Assembly (NCBI GenBank): GCA_030734395.1
Contig: JAUZTG010000029.1
Location: 2,046,001-2,110,000, forward strand
Length of the DNA: 64,000 nt
Direction of reading: 5' to 3'
DNA from: Sarocladium kiliense
Lineage: Eukaryota; Ascomycota; Sordariomycetes; Hypocreales; Sarocladiaceae
Shown: in pieces, positions 44,130 to 53,482 of the stretch
How positions within the stretch are numbered: position 1 is the first letter of the stretch
Layout of the letters: every line of letters begins with the position of its first letter
Position numbers and translations under genes: made by a program
The notes under the pieces: model-generated
The model's database searches: none
The model's input: only the letters and a program-made list of their open reading frames with translations
What the model was told of the DNA's origin: nothing

Positions 44130-47100
44130 TCAGATGCCCCATTGATCCATCCAAAGGTTCATTAGCCCTTCATCTACAGCCTTGAGCTGCCTCATCCTGT
44201 CACTGGCACCCTGGGCCTTTCCCGTGTCGAATGTCACGTTTGCCGACTGTGTATCCTTGCTAGGCTTGATCATCTCCTCAAACCAAGGCAAAAGCTGCAC
44301 TGCCAGCTGCGTAGTATCAGCAGAGAGCTGCTTCGCTTCTGCAGCCTGGGTCACTCTCTTCACCCATTCGGACAAACCCACCATCTCGGAGACCTTGCCG
44401 ATTCGACATCGTATGATTGATGCGAACTTGGACCATGGAGTCAACTGTCGGTTGACGACGTTGTAAATGCCCAGCGTTTCTTGGTCACGAGAGGCATCGT
44501 TCAACGTGATCTGGGACACGGCCTCCCCGGCCATGTCCACCGGAATCCAATCAATAGGTGGAAGATCCCGAGGCACAGCCTGGATGTCTCGGGACAGATG
44601 GATCAAAGCAGGAACCCATTCATGCGCTGGCCACTTGCCCCCGTTGGACCGAGTCGGGCCTGCAATTTGTCCCATACGCAGAATCGTGACCGGAACACTG
44701 CTGCTGGCCGCAGCCAAGACCCTTTCAGAGACATGCTTTGACTGTCCGTAACCCAAAGACGAAGCCACATCATATGACTCGAACGGCCTCTCCTCGACAG
44801 CAGTGTTGGGGTACACTGTTTTCCATTCCGCAGCTGACGCAACTGAGGAGACAAAGGCGATTCTCATCTTGTGCCTGCTGTCCAGCGACAAGTCAATCAG
44901 CTCCCTGACGCCACCCAGGTAAGAATCCAAGTAAGACTCAAAAGCCCAATTGAAGTCTACCTTCCATGCATTGTGTATCAAAACTTGTGCATTGTTCCGC
45001 AACTCGTCGTAGTCAATCTGAGAAAGGCCAAGCCGAGGCTTCATGATATCGGTAGACATGAAAGCCAGACGGGGGTCATCAACGTTGATTGAGAGACCCC
45101 GGGACTTGACTATAACTCTCATCTGATCACGGCCATTCTCTCCGCGGTTTAAGCAGTAGACTTTAGCAACGCGAGGATCTGCTAACAGCGCATTGAGCAC
45201 GTTTGGCCCGAGCGTCCCGCGCGGACCAAGTAATGCGACATTGGTCCTCGAAATGGAAGTGGTGAAACTGTCAGCTACCATCATGTCGGCACGATATGGC
45301 TTCACGGCAAGTTCTTCCTCGCTTGAAACATCAGTGATATGCTGCTCGCTGGCTTCTTGGACTGATGTTTCGCGGCGGATGTCGGGTAATCCCTTCGTCA
45401 GCTCCTCGACTGTATGTTTCATGCCCTCAACATCCTTTCCAGTATTCATCTCCCTCAGTTCCACCCGCGTAATGAGCTTCAAAATGGCATCAGACAGCTT
45501 CTCGATGCTCGGGTTGATGTAGACAAGCCGTAAAGTAATTGCACTGCTGCTTCCACTGGGGAAAGTTGACTCAACACCTTTCTGAACACTCCTCGTAAGG
45601 GAGGCACAGGTAAGTGAGTCAAGCCCTTTGAGGAAGATGTTGTCTGTGTCGCTGATTTGAACGCCAGGGAGAAGCCTCTCGATGTTCTGTCGGACGAATT
45701 CCTTTATGCCAGACATCAAGAAGCCCTGGAGGCCGCCTGCGCTACCGCCTTGACCTCTTGAAGTTCGACTACCCGAATAGACGGCTTCGATATCCTCAGC
45801 ATATAATTTGGTCGTGAGCTTGCGCACAATGCTTCCTTTAGGTGCGCGAATGAATGGTCGCTGAGGATCAGCTACTATGATCCTTGAGCGGTCGATCTTC
45901 GCGTAGGACGCTCCTAGTTTGTTAGCCTCCTGAACAGTCGGCCATATCTGTTCGATGAACGCTTCGGAATCGTTTCCGTCGAATGCGTCCGGCTTAGGTT
46001 CCACGATCAGAAGTGGTTCCGGCTTGCCCTGTCCGACAATGAGAGCGCCAAACAGGAGCGGATCACCCTGAATCGCAGTCTCCATCTCCACCGGTCGAAG
46101 TTTGTGACTGCTTGACAAAATGATGAGATCGTCGATGCGGGATTGAAAGCGCCACAGACCCTTCTTCGTCGGATGGGGTACGAAGAGATCCCCCGTGTGC
46201 CACTCTTTGACATCAGGGAAGTTGTGATACAACGACCTGCGCTTGGAAAACCTTGGCTCTTGATGCAAGACCATCTCGTAGCTTCCGTCCCCAAAGGGTT
46301 GCATATCGGCCTCCTCACAGGGATTGAACTCCATATAAGACCACTCTCCAGGTTGGGGAACAAGCAACTGGACCTGACCAACCTCCAATGACCCGTACAT
46401 TTGGCATACGTTGGTAACCTGACTCAGCCGATCTCCAATCTCGGTGTTCAACGGCCCACCTCCGTACAACACAAAGTCAAGGCGTGGCGCCTGTTCAGCT
46501 GCAGGGGGCTCGGCTGCCCATTGCTCAATAATGAAGGGCGGCACATAGAAGGCACGGACGTCGGGCTGAACCTTGAGGATCTCGGATACTAAATAGCCGC
46601 TTGGTGGAAGGTTTGTTGGACCAAAGACACAAGTCGCGGACGTAGAGAAGATGGGGAGGTCGATGTAAGCATGCACACCCGCCAGCTACGAGTTGTCAGT
46701 CTTTGTCAACACCTCGGGGGGGAGAAGAATCTCATACGTGATACGGTGGGAAGCATGAGTAGAAGCGGCCACCGCCTTCGAAATTGAATTGAGCTGCATT
46801 CTGCGGCTTCCGACCTTCTGGGACAGGCATGTTGCGATCGTTGTCTGTGACGGCAAAGGTCCCGTGGGTCATGGTGACGAGCTTCGGATCTCCTGTAGAT
46901 CCTGAGGAATGTAAAATAAGGCAGGGTTCGTTCTCTGCCTCGTCAAACGTTTTGTCATAGGGATAGTGTGGAGTGGAGGATGGTGTCTCTAGTAGTTCCG
47001 CCAATGTCGCAATACTCTGATAAATCATGTCGGGATCGGCATTCTTGAGAGCCTCGGCGATGGTGAGCATCTCTCCGGCGAAGAAAAGCGCTTTGCAATT

Positions 47101-47489
47101 ACTTCTTTTCAGCATTCGCTCATTTTGAGCCAGCTGGTTTCTGGGCGAGATGAACAAGGTCTGTATCATCACGTTAGCTGCGATACTGTTAACCTCCAAA
47201 GTAGTTGTCGTACCTTGTATCCGCATTTCACTGCTGCTAGAAAGATGGCTGCATAGCGAATATCTGCGGGCCCGATATAAGCTATGGCATCCAGCTCACC
47301 TCGCCCTATTCTGTCCTCCAGCCACCATGCCATGCGGTTGACGATACTCGCCAGTCTCGTCATAGACACATCTTCAAAGCCATCGCTAAGCTCGGTGGTG
47401 GACCTCGGAATAGATGCATATACTCTGTCTGGTTCTGTCTTTGCGTAGTGGTCTACGACCTGGGGTAACAGGCGTCGACCGAATTCCAT
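44130..47489 (-). CDS. NRPS-like carboxylic acid reductase (A-T-R)
   Basis: Three exons on the complement, join(44130..46685, 46738..47160, 47214..47489), 1084 residues; both introns are about 52 bp and phase 0. The adenylation domain spans roughly 1-530 (LILHSSGSTGDPKLV phosphate loop, YGGGPLN, GDLFVPHP, SRIDDLIILSS). A carrier domain near 560-640 has the phosphopantetheine Ser in FLKGLDSLT. A short-chain-dehydrogenase-type reductase occupies about 710 to the end (LGPRGTLG nucleotide loop, YGQSKHVSER Tyr-Lys pair). There is no condensation domain. Enzymes of this layout activate a carboxylic acid, load it as thioester and reduce it with NADPH to an aldehyde or alcohol, as StbB and AscB do with an aromatic acid. 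The A-domain substrate is not readable. Together with UbiA and P450 it suggests a small pathway acting on an acid. Confidence 0.93.
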
Positions 47490-49355
47490 GTTTACGTGAT
47501 GGGAAGGACTATTGGGTGATCGAAACAGAGGTCATCGAAGAGAGCAGTGAGAGGAAGTGTACGTCAAAGCACGGTGAGACGTACTGAGAATACCAAGTTT
47601 ACGGGTAGCTATAGGTTTCACTCCTCAGCTTGCGGTTCACGATCCCATGTCAATCAAGAGCAATGAGGTCACTCGCTCGGCAACTCGAGCGCAAAGAGTG
47701 CTACCAGGGTCCAACCAGGGTCCAGCAGCTTCTTCGGTGACTGATAGGCATGCACTGCCGAGGTTCCAAGGTCCCTGTTGATGGCACAGAATGTGCGTCA
47801 TAAAGTCGTGATCATATTATCCACTCTACCTTCACCTTGGATGGTGTAAGTGAGCTGCGTGAGGGGTGGAAGCATAAACGGAGAGAGACCGTTCGAAACG
47901 GTCAAGGGTGTGCAGCCCAGACGTGGAGAGGGTCTTCCTGCTGTCGTTTCTTGGCCCTTGCTCTTGGTAAGGATAGCTTCTCTCTATTCCTGGAGGTGTT
48001 CATCACGTTCTTTTGGTTCTGGTAGTAATTGGTCTAGACAGTGTCCACCGCCTTAGTGGCAAACGAAGTAAGTAAGGTGAAGTAGAATGGGTAACAGTGG
48101 AGTGGATGGGATGTCCTTCCCACCACATATCGAGCGGACGAATACGTTGTCCATGTTGTCCAGCACCATGCCTCAATCCCCCTAGATCGCTAAAAGCACC
48201 CCTCAAGACAGGGCTCGGCTTGGCTCGTGAGAGGGTGGTTGGGCTCAAGAAATTAGACCACCAGTTGCAGCAATCCCACATGCTATCAAGCTTGGGATTG
48301 AAGACCAGGGAGCGAATCCGCCTACTGCAGGCCAGCGATATAGTTTGGCGCACTGTGCGCACCATTACAGTCTTGGTGGAGGGGTGTTCTGCTGGCTTCG
48401 TGGTGGCGTATGCGCGCTTCGAGCTGGGGTTCAGATCCTCCGATCGCCAGTCAGCAGCTGGGCTTCGACGGAGGCCTGCGAATGGTCAATTGTCCTCAGG
48501 TGTAAGGTCAACACTTGCATATTAGCACGTCATTCATCATAAAAGGCTACAGATCCTGAGTAATACACGGTTCTCTTTTCTCTCCCCACCTTGGCGACCT
48601 ATGTGAGCTTGTGCCACAGTACATATTGCGGCGCATGATGCTCACAGTAGATACACTGTTAAATCCTCTCATGGCTATAATAGTTGAGGAGTACTCGACT
48701 TTCAAAAACGCAACACATGACGTCTGTTGGTCGTACTGTGTGCTGGCGAATTACTCGAGTTGCCAGACTATGTCGAACACATAGATTTGAGGCTGTACGG
48801 CTGAGGATCAGCACACCCATCCATCCAGCATCTAAATCCGTGCAGCTTCGGAGGATTCGTGCATCCTTCACTACGCCACAATTGGTACATTTAGCCAGCT
48901 ATATGCCGATCTCTGCTGCAAGACTTTGGGTTTATACATCATCGCTCACCCTCCGTTATCTATTCCCGGCGACATGTTATCGTCATGCGCGCCCAAAGTG
49001 CATGTGCGAGCAGCTATGTAACATTGTAGATGGGACTCTAGGACCTGGACGATCTACAATGACGAGAACCCATCCTTCCGTTTCGACAACTGGTCCCCAT
49101 CCTCATGCAACTCTGTCTGTACTCATTTAGTCCCAACTCCCCAGATCGTCATACTTGGTGGGCCACCAGTTTGATCTCCCTGCATCGCATCTTACTACAA
49201 TCGAGTGGCGCTCTGAATCGCGAATCTCTTTTAAGCCAATCCTCTTCACCTCGGGCTGCAGCTGCACTTACCTTAGACAACTTGGGTCACAGTTGTCTGA
49301 ACTTCACAATCGACTTTGGATCAGGTTCGCACAGACGTTGAAGGTCAAGGTAACA
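47490..49355. other. Intergenic, divergent promoters
   Basis: 1.9 kb between divergent NRPS-like and receptor genes. It contains the GGGTCCAACCAG element at 47707-47718. Frames at 48097-48525 and 48684-49130 reach 140-150 codons but show no start context, domain or splice structure. No gene is supported. Confidence 0.5.
47707..47718 (+). promoter_or_regulatory. GGGTCCAACCAG element, NRPS-like promoter
   Basis: Same 12-mer as upstream of the P450, lying 218 bp before the NRPS-like start codon, and followed at once by a second overlapping CCAGGGTCC copy. Presence in both promoters suggests shared control; unproven. Confidence 0.4.
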
Positions 49356-50810
49356 ATGTCGCTTCAAGATCCCATCCCACAGGGTGGCGTGGACGTGATT
49401 GTGTCCACCACTGTTTTCCTTTTCCTCGCCATCGTCACAACAGGCTTGCGCTTCTACTCTCGTGCCATCTCAGCGCGGCCATTCTCGATCGAAGACTGGC
49501 TTCTCCTTGCTGGTCTGGTAAGTTTCAGATTTCCGATCGGTATTGAGTTTTTACTGACAGGATCATTGCTTAGTTCTGGACCATTGCTACAGTTGGCTTT
49601 GGTTATGCCCGTGAGTTACCGCTTATACCCCATCTCAAGTCGACCTTCGTAACAGTGTGTGTAGTCGTTCTCAATGGCGGTGTTGGTCTGCACATGACGG
49701 AGGTGACTCCTGATCAACTCACCATGTCACTCAAGGTATGAAGCCTTCCAAGCCAGTGCCTCAGTATTCTGCTAATGCTATCCCCAGCTGTTCATTCCGG
49801 CTTCCGTCACGTGGGCTTTTGCTTGTTGTCTCATCAAGCTCTCCGTTCTCTTCTTCTTCATCAACATCTTCACCATGCGCAGAGTCAAATGGGCTGTTTG
49901 GTGCGTTATCATCCTCACCGCCACCATCTTCATCGGCGTCTTTCTTCAGTCATTTCTTCTCTGTCGCCCTCTCAACTACTTCTGGAACAAGACTGTCGAT
50001 GGAACATGCGGCGACCAAAATGCTGCCTACCTCTCCATCGCAGTTATTGAGCTCGTCAATGACTTTGTCATTGTGATTTTGCCTATGCCAGTCTTGTGGA
50101 AGCTGCAAATGCCTGCCAAGAAGAAGATGGCTATCAGTGCCCTCATGGGCATGGGTCTGATGTGAGTTCGTGTCCAGCACCTAGCGAGAGTACTATACTG
50201 ACCCTTCGCTAGCATCTGCGCTTTTACTGCTGCTCGCATCCACGCCGTTCGCGAGCTTGACCCTATGGACTTCACTTACACCGTTGTCAACGACCTAATC
50301 TTCGCCGCTCTCGAGCTCGAGCTAGGTATTGTGGTCGCCAACCTTCCACTCATGCGGCCACTCATGCGCAAGGCTTTCGGTTCTTCCGGTGCTCTTGGCA
50401 GCATTTGGAAGCGGTCCGATAACTCTAAGAACTACACCGAGAAATCCGTCAGCGCTCGCGATCGCTACTATGGTAACCATTCCCAACACAGCGCTGCCCG
50501 TAAGAAGTCGCTGCACGACTCTATTGATGGTGGCAGAGGGGTTCCTCAGCCTCAGGTTCCAGGCGACAGGTATCCATTTGACGAACACATGTCAACAGCG
50601 AGTACCGTCCGAGACCATAGCTCGCTCGACCTGGAAAGCCAGACTAGTCATGAGGAGCGCCGTGGGAACATCCACGTCCGTGACGATGTTTGGGTGGAGC
50701 GGAGCATGAATGAGGACTACGCTCAGCAACGACAAGAAGCTCAACACCCACAAGCAACTTATCAGCCCGGTCGTTACCGGCCAGGTCAATACCAAGGAAT
50801 TTCTATGTAA
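49356..50810 (+). CDS. Pth11-like seven-transmembrane receptor
   Basis: Five exons, join(49356..49517, 49574..49610, 49665..49735, 49788..50161, 50213..50810), 413 residues. The short second exon (37 bp) is needed to keep the second helix whole. Exon 3 could instead begin at 49656, nine bases earlier, also in frame. Seven helices are visible, from VSTTVFLFLAIVTTGLRFYS through FIPASVTWAFACCLIKLSVL and IAVIELVNDFVIVILPMPVL to VVNDLIFAALELELGIVVANLP, which is the fungal rhodopsin-like domain of Pth11-type receptors. There is no CFEM domain at the N-terminus. The C-terminal 140 residues are a cytosolic tail rich in Ser, Gln, Arg and His. Such proteins are candidate sensors of surface or chemical cues; ligand unknown. 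Confidence 0.85.
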
Positions 50811-51972
50811 AGGGAGAGTTTGCTTCCCTGGAAGTGCGACCTCTAAGTCGCACCATGCTCTGTTGAAGCGTTCGCGTTTGTAAAGTTACTATTGCAACAT
50901 GATACCATACTTTAGCCAGAATAGGTGCAAGAAAATTGAGTCACCAAAATCACAGTCATTTCATCGAACCAATGCGGGCTTCTCTTCAAGCTACCCATCT
51001 CCCACCAGCCTGTCTGCATAATCGAAGTGAAGGTTGCGCCCGGCGGCTGGAGTTCTCGTATGACCTGAGAACAGAATCTCGTGTAATGCAGGAGAGGTCT
51101 GTCCTCAGCTTATGTTCAGCATTATCTCTCGTCTCGTCTCATGACGAAGTGCAACCACGCCTCTTCGCATTTACATCGTAGACCAGGCTCGTAGGTTTTC
51201 TGGTGAAATCCCGACCAATCGACCGACTTTGGTAGGGTTGCATTTCCCTTCTGTTGCCCTTTGGGGCTTTCTCCAACCATCTTTAACCTTGGAAAACGGC
51301 ATATGACCCATGGTTCTCCCTCCAGCGCTGCAACCTTGATTGGTCCTGGCAACAGTTTTTCGGCTAAAGCTTGATCAAGGAAATGATCAGTCGACCATGC
51401 CATTTCGTCTCTGCCTTGTCATCCGGTCCTCGCTGCATGCTGTCAACAGGGTCAGTTGACTCCTCGCAGGGTTGCAACTGTTGTGTCTTTGGTATGATAC
51501 TCTAATATGAAGCGTCGCATCTATGACACCAATGTTCGCCTGGTGGTTCACCCATCACCAAGGCTTCACGATCACGCTGTCTGATCATTCACCCGCATTC
51601 CTACAGGGATGATGCCTCTCTCGTTCAATATGTCATTCCATGCAGCTATTCTTCCTTGTCGCAAGGACGCCTGGTGCATAGCCAGGCAGGTCACGCCAGA
51701 ACAAGTCGAGCACGCGAGCACCCCACGTCGCATCCGAGTAACATCCGCATTGGAGCCGGAATCGTGGGGACAAGTCGACAATCGCGCTTCGTCCCCGCGG
51801 GGAAGACATAGAATGCGGGGGCAAAGGAGATGTCAGGGTAAAAGGTCTCGAAAGCAGGCCCATGTGTGAGGAACTTTTGGGTATATAAGATAGAAGTGAA
51901 AGGCTGGATGGGTGTGTTCGGCCGACTACTTACCAGGACAGCACTAATCCTAGCGTCCGATTTCTTACGAAT
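50811..51972. other. Intergenic, GH105 promoter
   Basis: 1.16 kb without a credible gene. Its 3' end is the GH105 promoter with a clear TATA box. The rest is 3' flank of the receptor gene and spacer. Confidence 0.5.
51882..51889 (+). promoter_or_regulatory. TATA box of GH105 gene
   Basis: TATATAAG lies 84 bp upstream of the GH105 ATG at 51973, a typical distance for a regulated fungal gene with a short leader. It is the best core-promoter match I noticed in the window. Confidence 0.6.
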
Positions 51973-53133
51973 ATGCTTCTTTCTGTCGTTCTCTCTGGCT
52001 TGGGCCTTGCGGCCAGTGTTGCCGCTCACGTTGCCCGTGACGCCGATAATGAAGACTGGTCCGTTAACATCATTGAGTCTACTATGAAGCGCTTTACTCC
52101 ACATACCATCGGCAAGTGGGAGTACTTTGTGTCTCTATACCTTATGGGCCAGTACGTCGTATACAAGCGGACCGGCGAGAAGCGCTATATGAAGTACATA
52201 CAAGATTGGGCCGACCGTTGGTTCGACGACGAGGGACAATTCAACGTCACCATCAATACCCTCGATAACATGCAAGCTGGCAATGTCATGCTCCTCGTGT
52301 ACAATGAAACCGGGGACCAGAAGTACAAGGACGCAGCTCAAGTGGTTCGTGATCGCTTCGATGACTACCCTCGCACCTCCGATGGCGGCTTCTGGCATGG
52401 TCCAACATTGAAGTATCAGCTTTGGGCTGATGGTACTTTCATGGCTAATCCATTTCTCGAGCGTTGGGGTCACATGTTCGGTGAGTCCGAGTATGCAGAT
52501 GAGGAGACTCTAAAGCAGATCATCGTCTACGGCGATCATCTCCAGCAAGATAACGGTCTCTTGCTCCACGCCTATGACGAATCTCGCAAAGCCAAATGGG
52601 CAGACCCAGTGACCGGTCTCTCCGAGGAGCAATGGTGCCGAGCCATGGGATGGTATGGCTTCGCAATCACAGATCTGCTCCTTCTCGTGCCCGAGGATCA
52701 CCCTGCTCGTGATGAAGTCCTCAACAAGCTGCATGACTTCCTTGCCGGAATGAAGAAAGCTCAAGACCCCGAGACTGGCCGCTGGTTTCAAGTCGTCAAC
52801 CGCCCTGAAGATGAGGAAAACTGGACGGAGACGTCTTGCTCCGCCATGTTCACCTATACAGCGGACATAAGCTTGAAACAGGGATGGCTGAAGGATGAGG
52901 AAAGCCAGTATCAGGAGATGGTGAAGAGGGCCCATGCAGGAGTCCTGGAGCAGGTGCGGAAGAACGACAATGGGTTGACCGATGTATTCCAGATCGTCGT
53001 TGGCACGACCGTTGGCGATGTACAATTTTACTACAATCGTCCACGCAAGACGAACGACTTGCACGGTCTGGGTGCTGTGCTATTGATGAACGAACAGGTC
53101 ATTCACAGCGGGCGTATCACCCTCGGAACATGA
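51973..53133 (+). CDS. GH105 unsaturated rhamnogalacturonyl hydrolase, secreted
   Basis: Single exon, 386 residues. Signal peptide MLLSVVLSGLGLAASVAAHVA, cleaved near 18-20. The rest is an (alpha/alpha)6-barrel glycosidase of family GH105: NTLDNMQAGNVMLLVY, FWHGPTLKYQLWADGTFMANPFLERWG with the active-site Asp in ADGTF, HAYDESRKAKWADP, and EEQWCRAMGWYGFAITDLL. It should remove the unsaturated galacturonic acid that pectate or rhamnogalacturonan lyases leave at the end of pectin fragments, outside the cell. This fits a fungus that degrades plant cell walls. Length fits the family. A TATA box 84 bp upstream suggests inducible expression. Neighbouring genes are not other pectinases. Confidence 0.9.
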   Translation: MLLSVVLSGLGLAASVAAHVARDADNEDWSVNIIESTMKRFTPHTIGKWEYFVSLYLMGQYVVYKRTGEKRYMKYIQDWADRWFDDEGQFNVTINTLDNMQAGNVMLLVYNETGDQKYKDAAQVVRDRFDDYPRTSDGGFWHGPTLKYQLWADGTFMANPFLERWGHMFGESEYADEETLKQIIVYGDHLQQDNGLLLHAYDESRKAKWADPVTGLSEEQWCRAMGWYGFAITDLLLLVPEDHPARDEVLNKLHDFLAGMKKAQDPETGRWFQVVNRPEDEENWTETSCSAMFTYTADISLKQGWLKDEESQYQEMVKRAHAGVLEQVRKNDNGLTDVFQIVVGTTVGDVQFYYNRPRKTNDLHGLGAVLLMNEQVIHSGRITLGT

Positions 53134-53482
53134 GGCCGGCGGAAACGTGGGGTATCCTTTATTGAGAATCGTCGTTGGTGAAGATCTATCAAGTACTGTT
53201 GCTGGATCAAACGACTGAAGTGGTTCAGCACACGCATGCTCATCCTCAAGTAATAGCGCGACAAAATCCACCTCTTGGTGACGTGCAAACAGCAAAAACA
53301 GCAACAGGCTGAGCTCGCTTGATTCCAATATGCTTCCCTCTGAAGGGCATCATCCGTCGAAGAGCAAATAATCGTATGTCTAGTCATGAAATCCGTATCC
53401 CCTTCTAAAACCGTTCTACCCCGTTCCCCTGAAACAGAGCCAAACACACATAGCAAGAACATTCGCATCTGACATAGGCAAA
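53134..53482. other. Intergenic, convergent 3' flanks
   Basis: 349 bp between the convergent GH105 and RRM-protein genes; 3' untranslated sequence only. Confidence 0.5.

Noticed and set aside
48420..48445. GGTTCAGATCC, close to a tRNA B box
   Set aside because: No matching A box or acceptor stem upstream at tRNA distance; one base off consensus.
48097..49130. Two frames of 142 and 148 codons between the NRPS-like and receptor genes, considered as a missing cluster gene
   Set aside because: No PKS, transporter or transcription-factor motif (no Zn2Cys6 pattern), no splice structure linking them.
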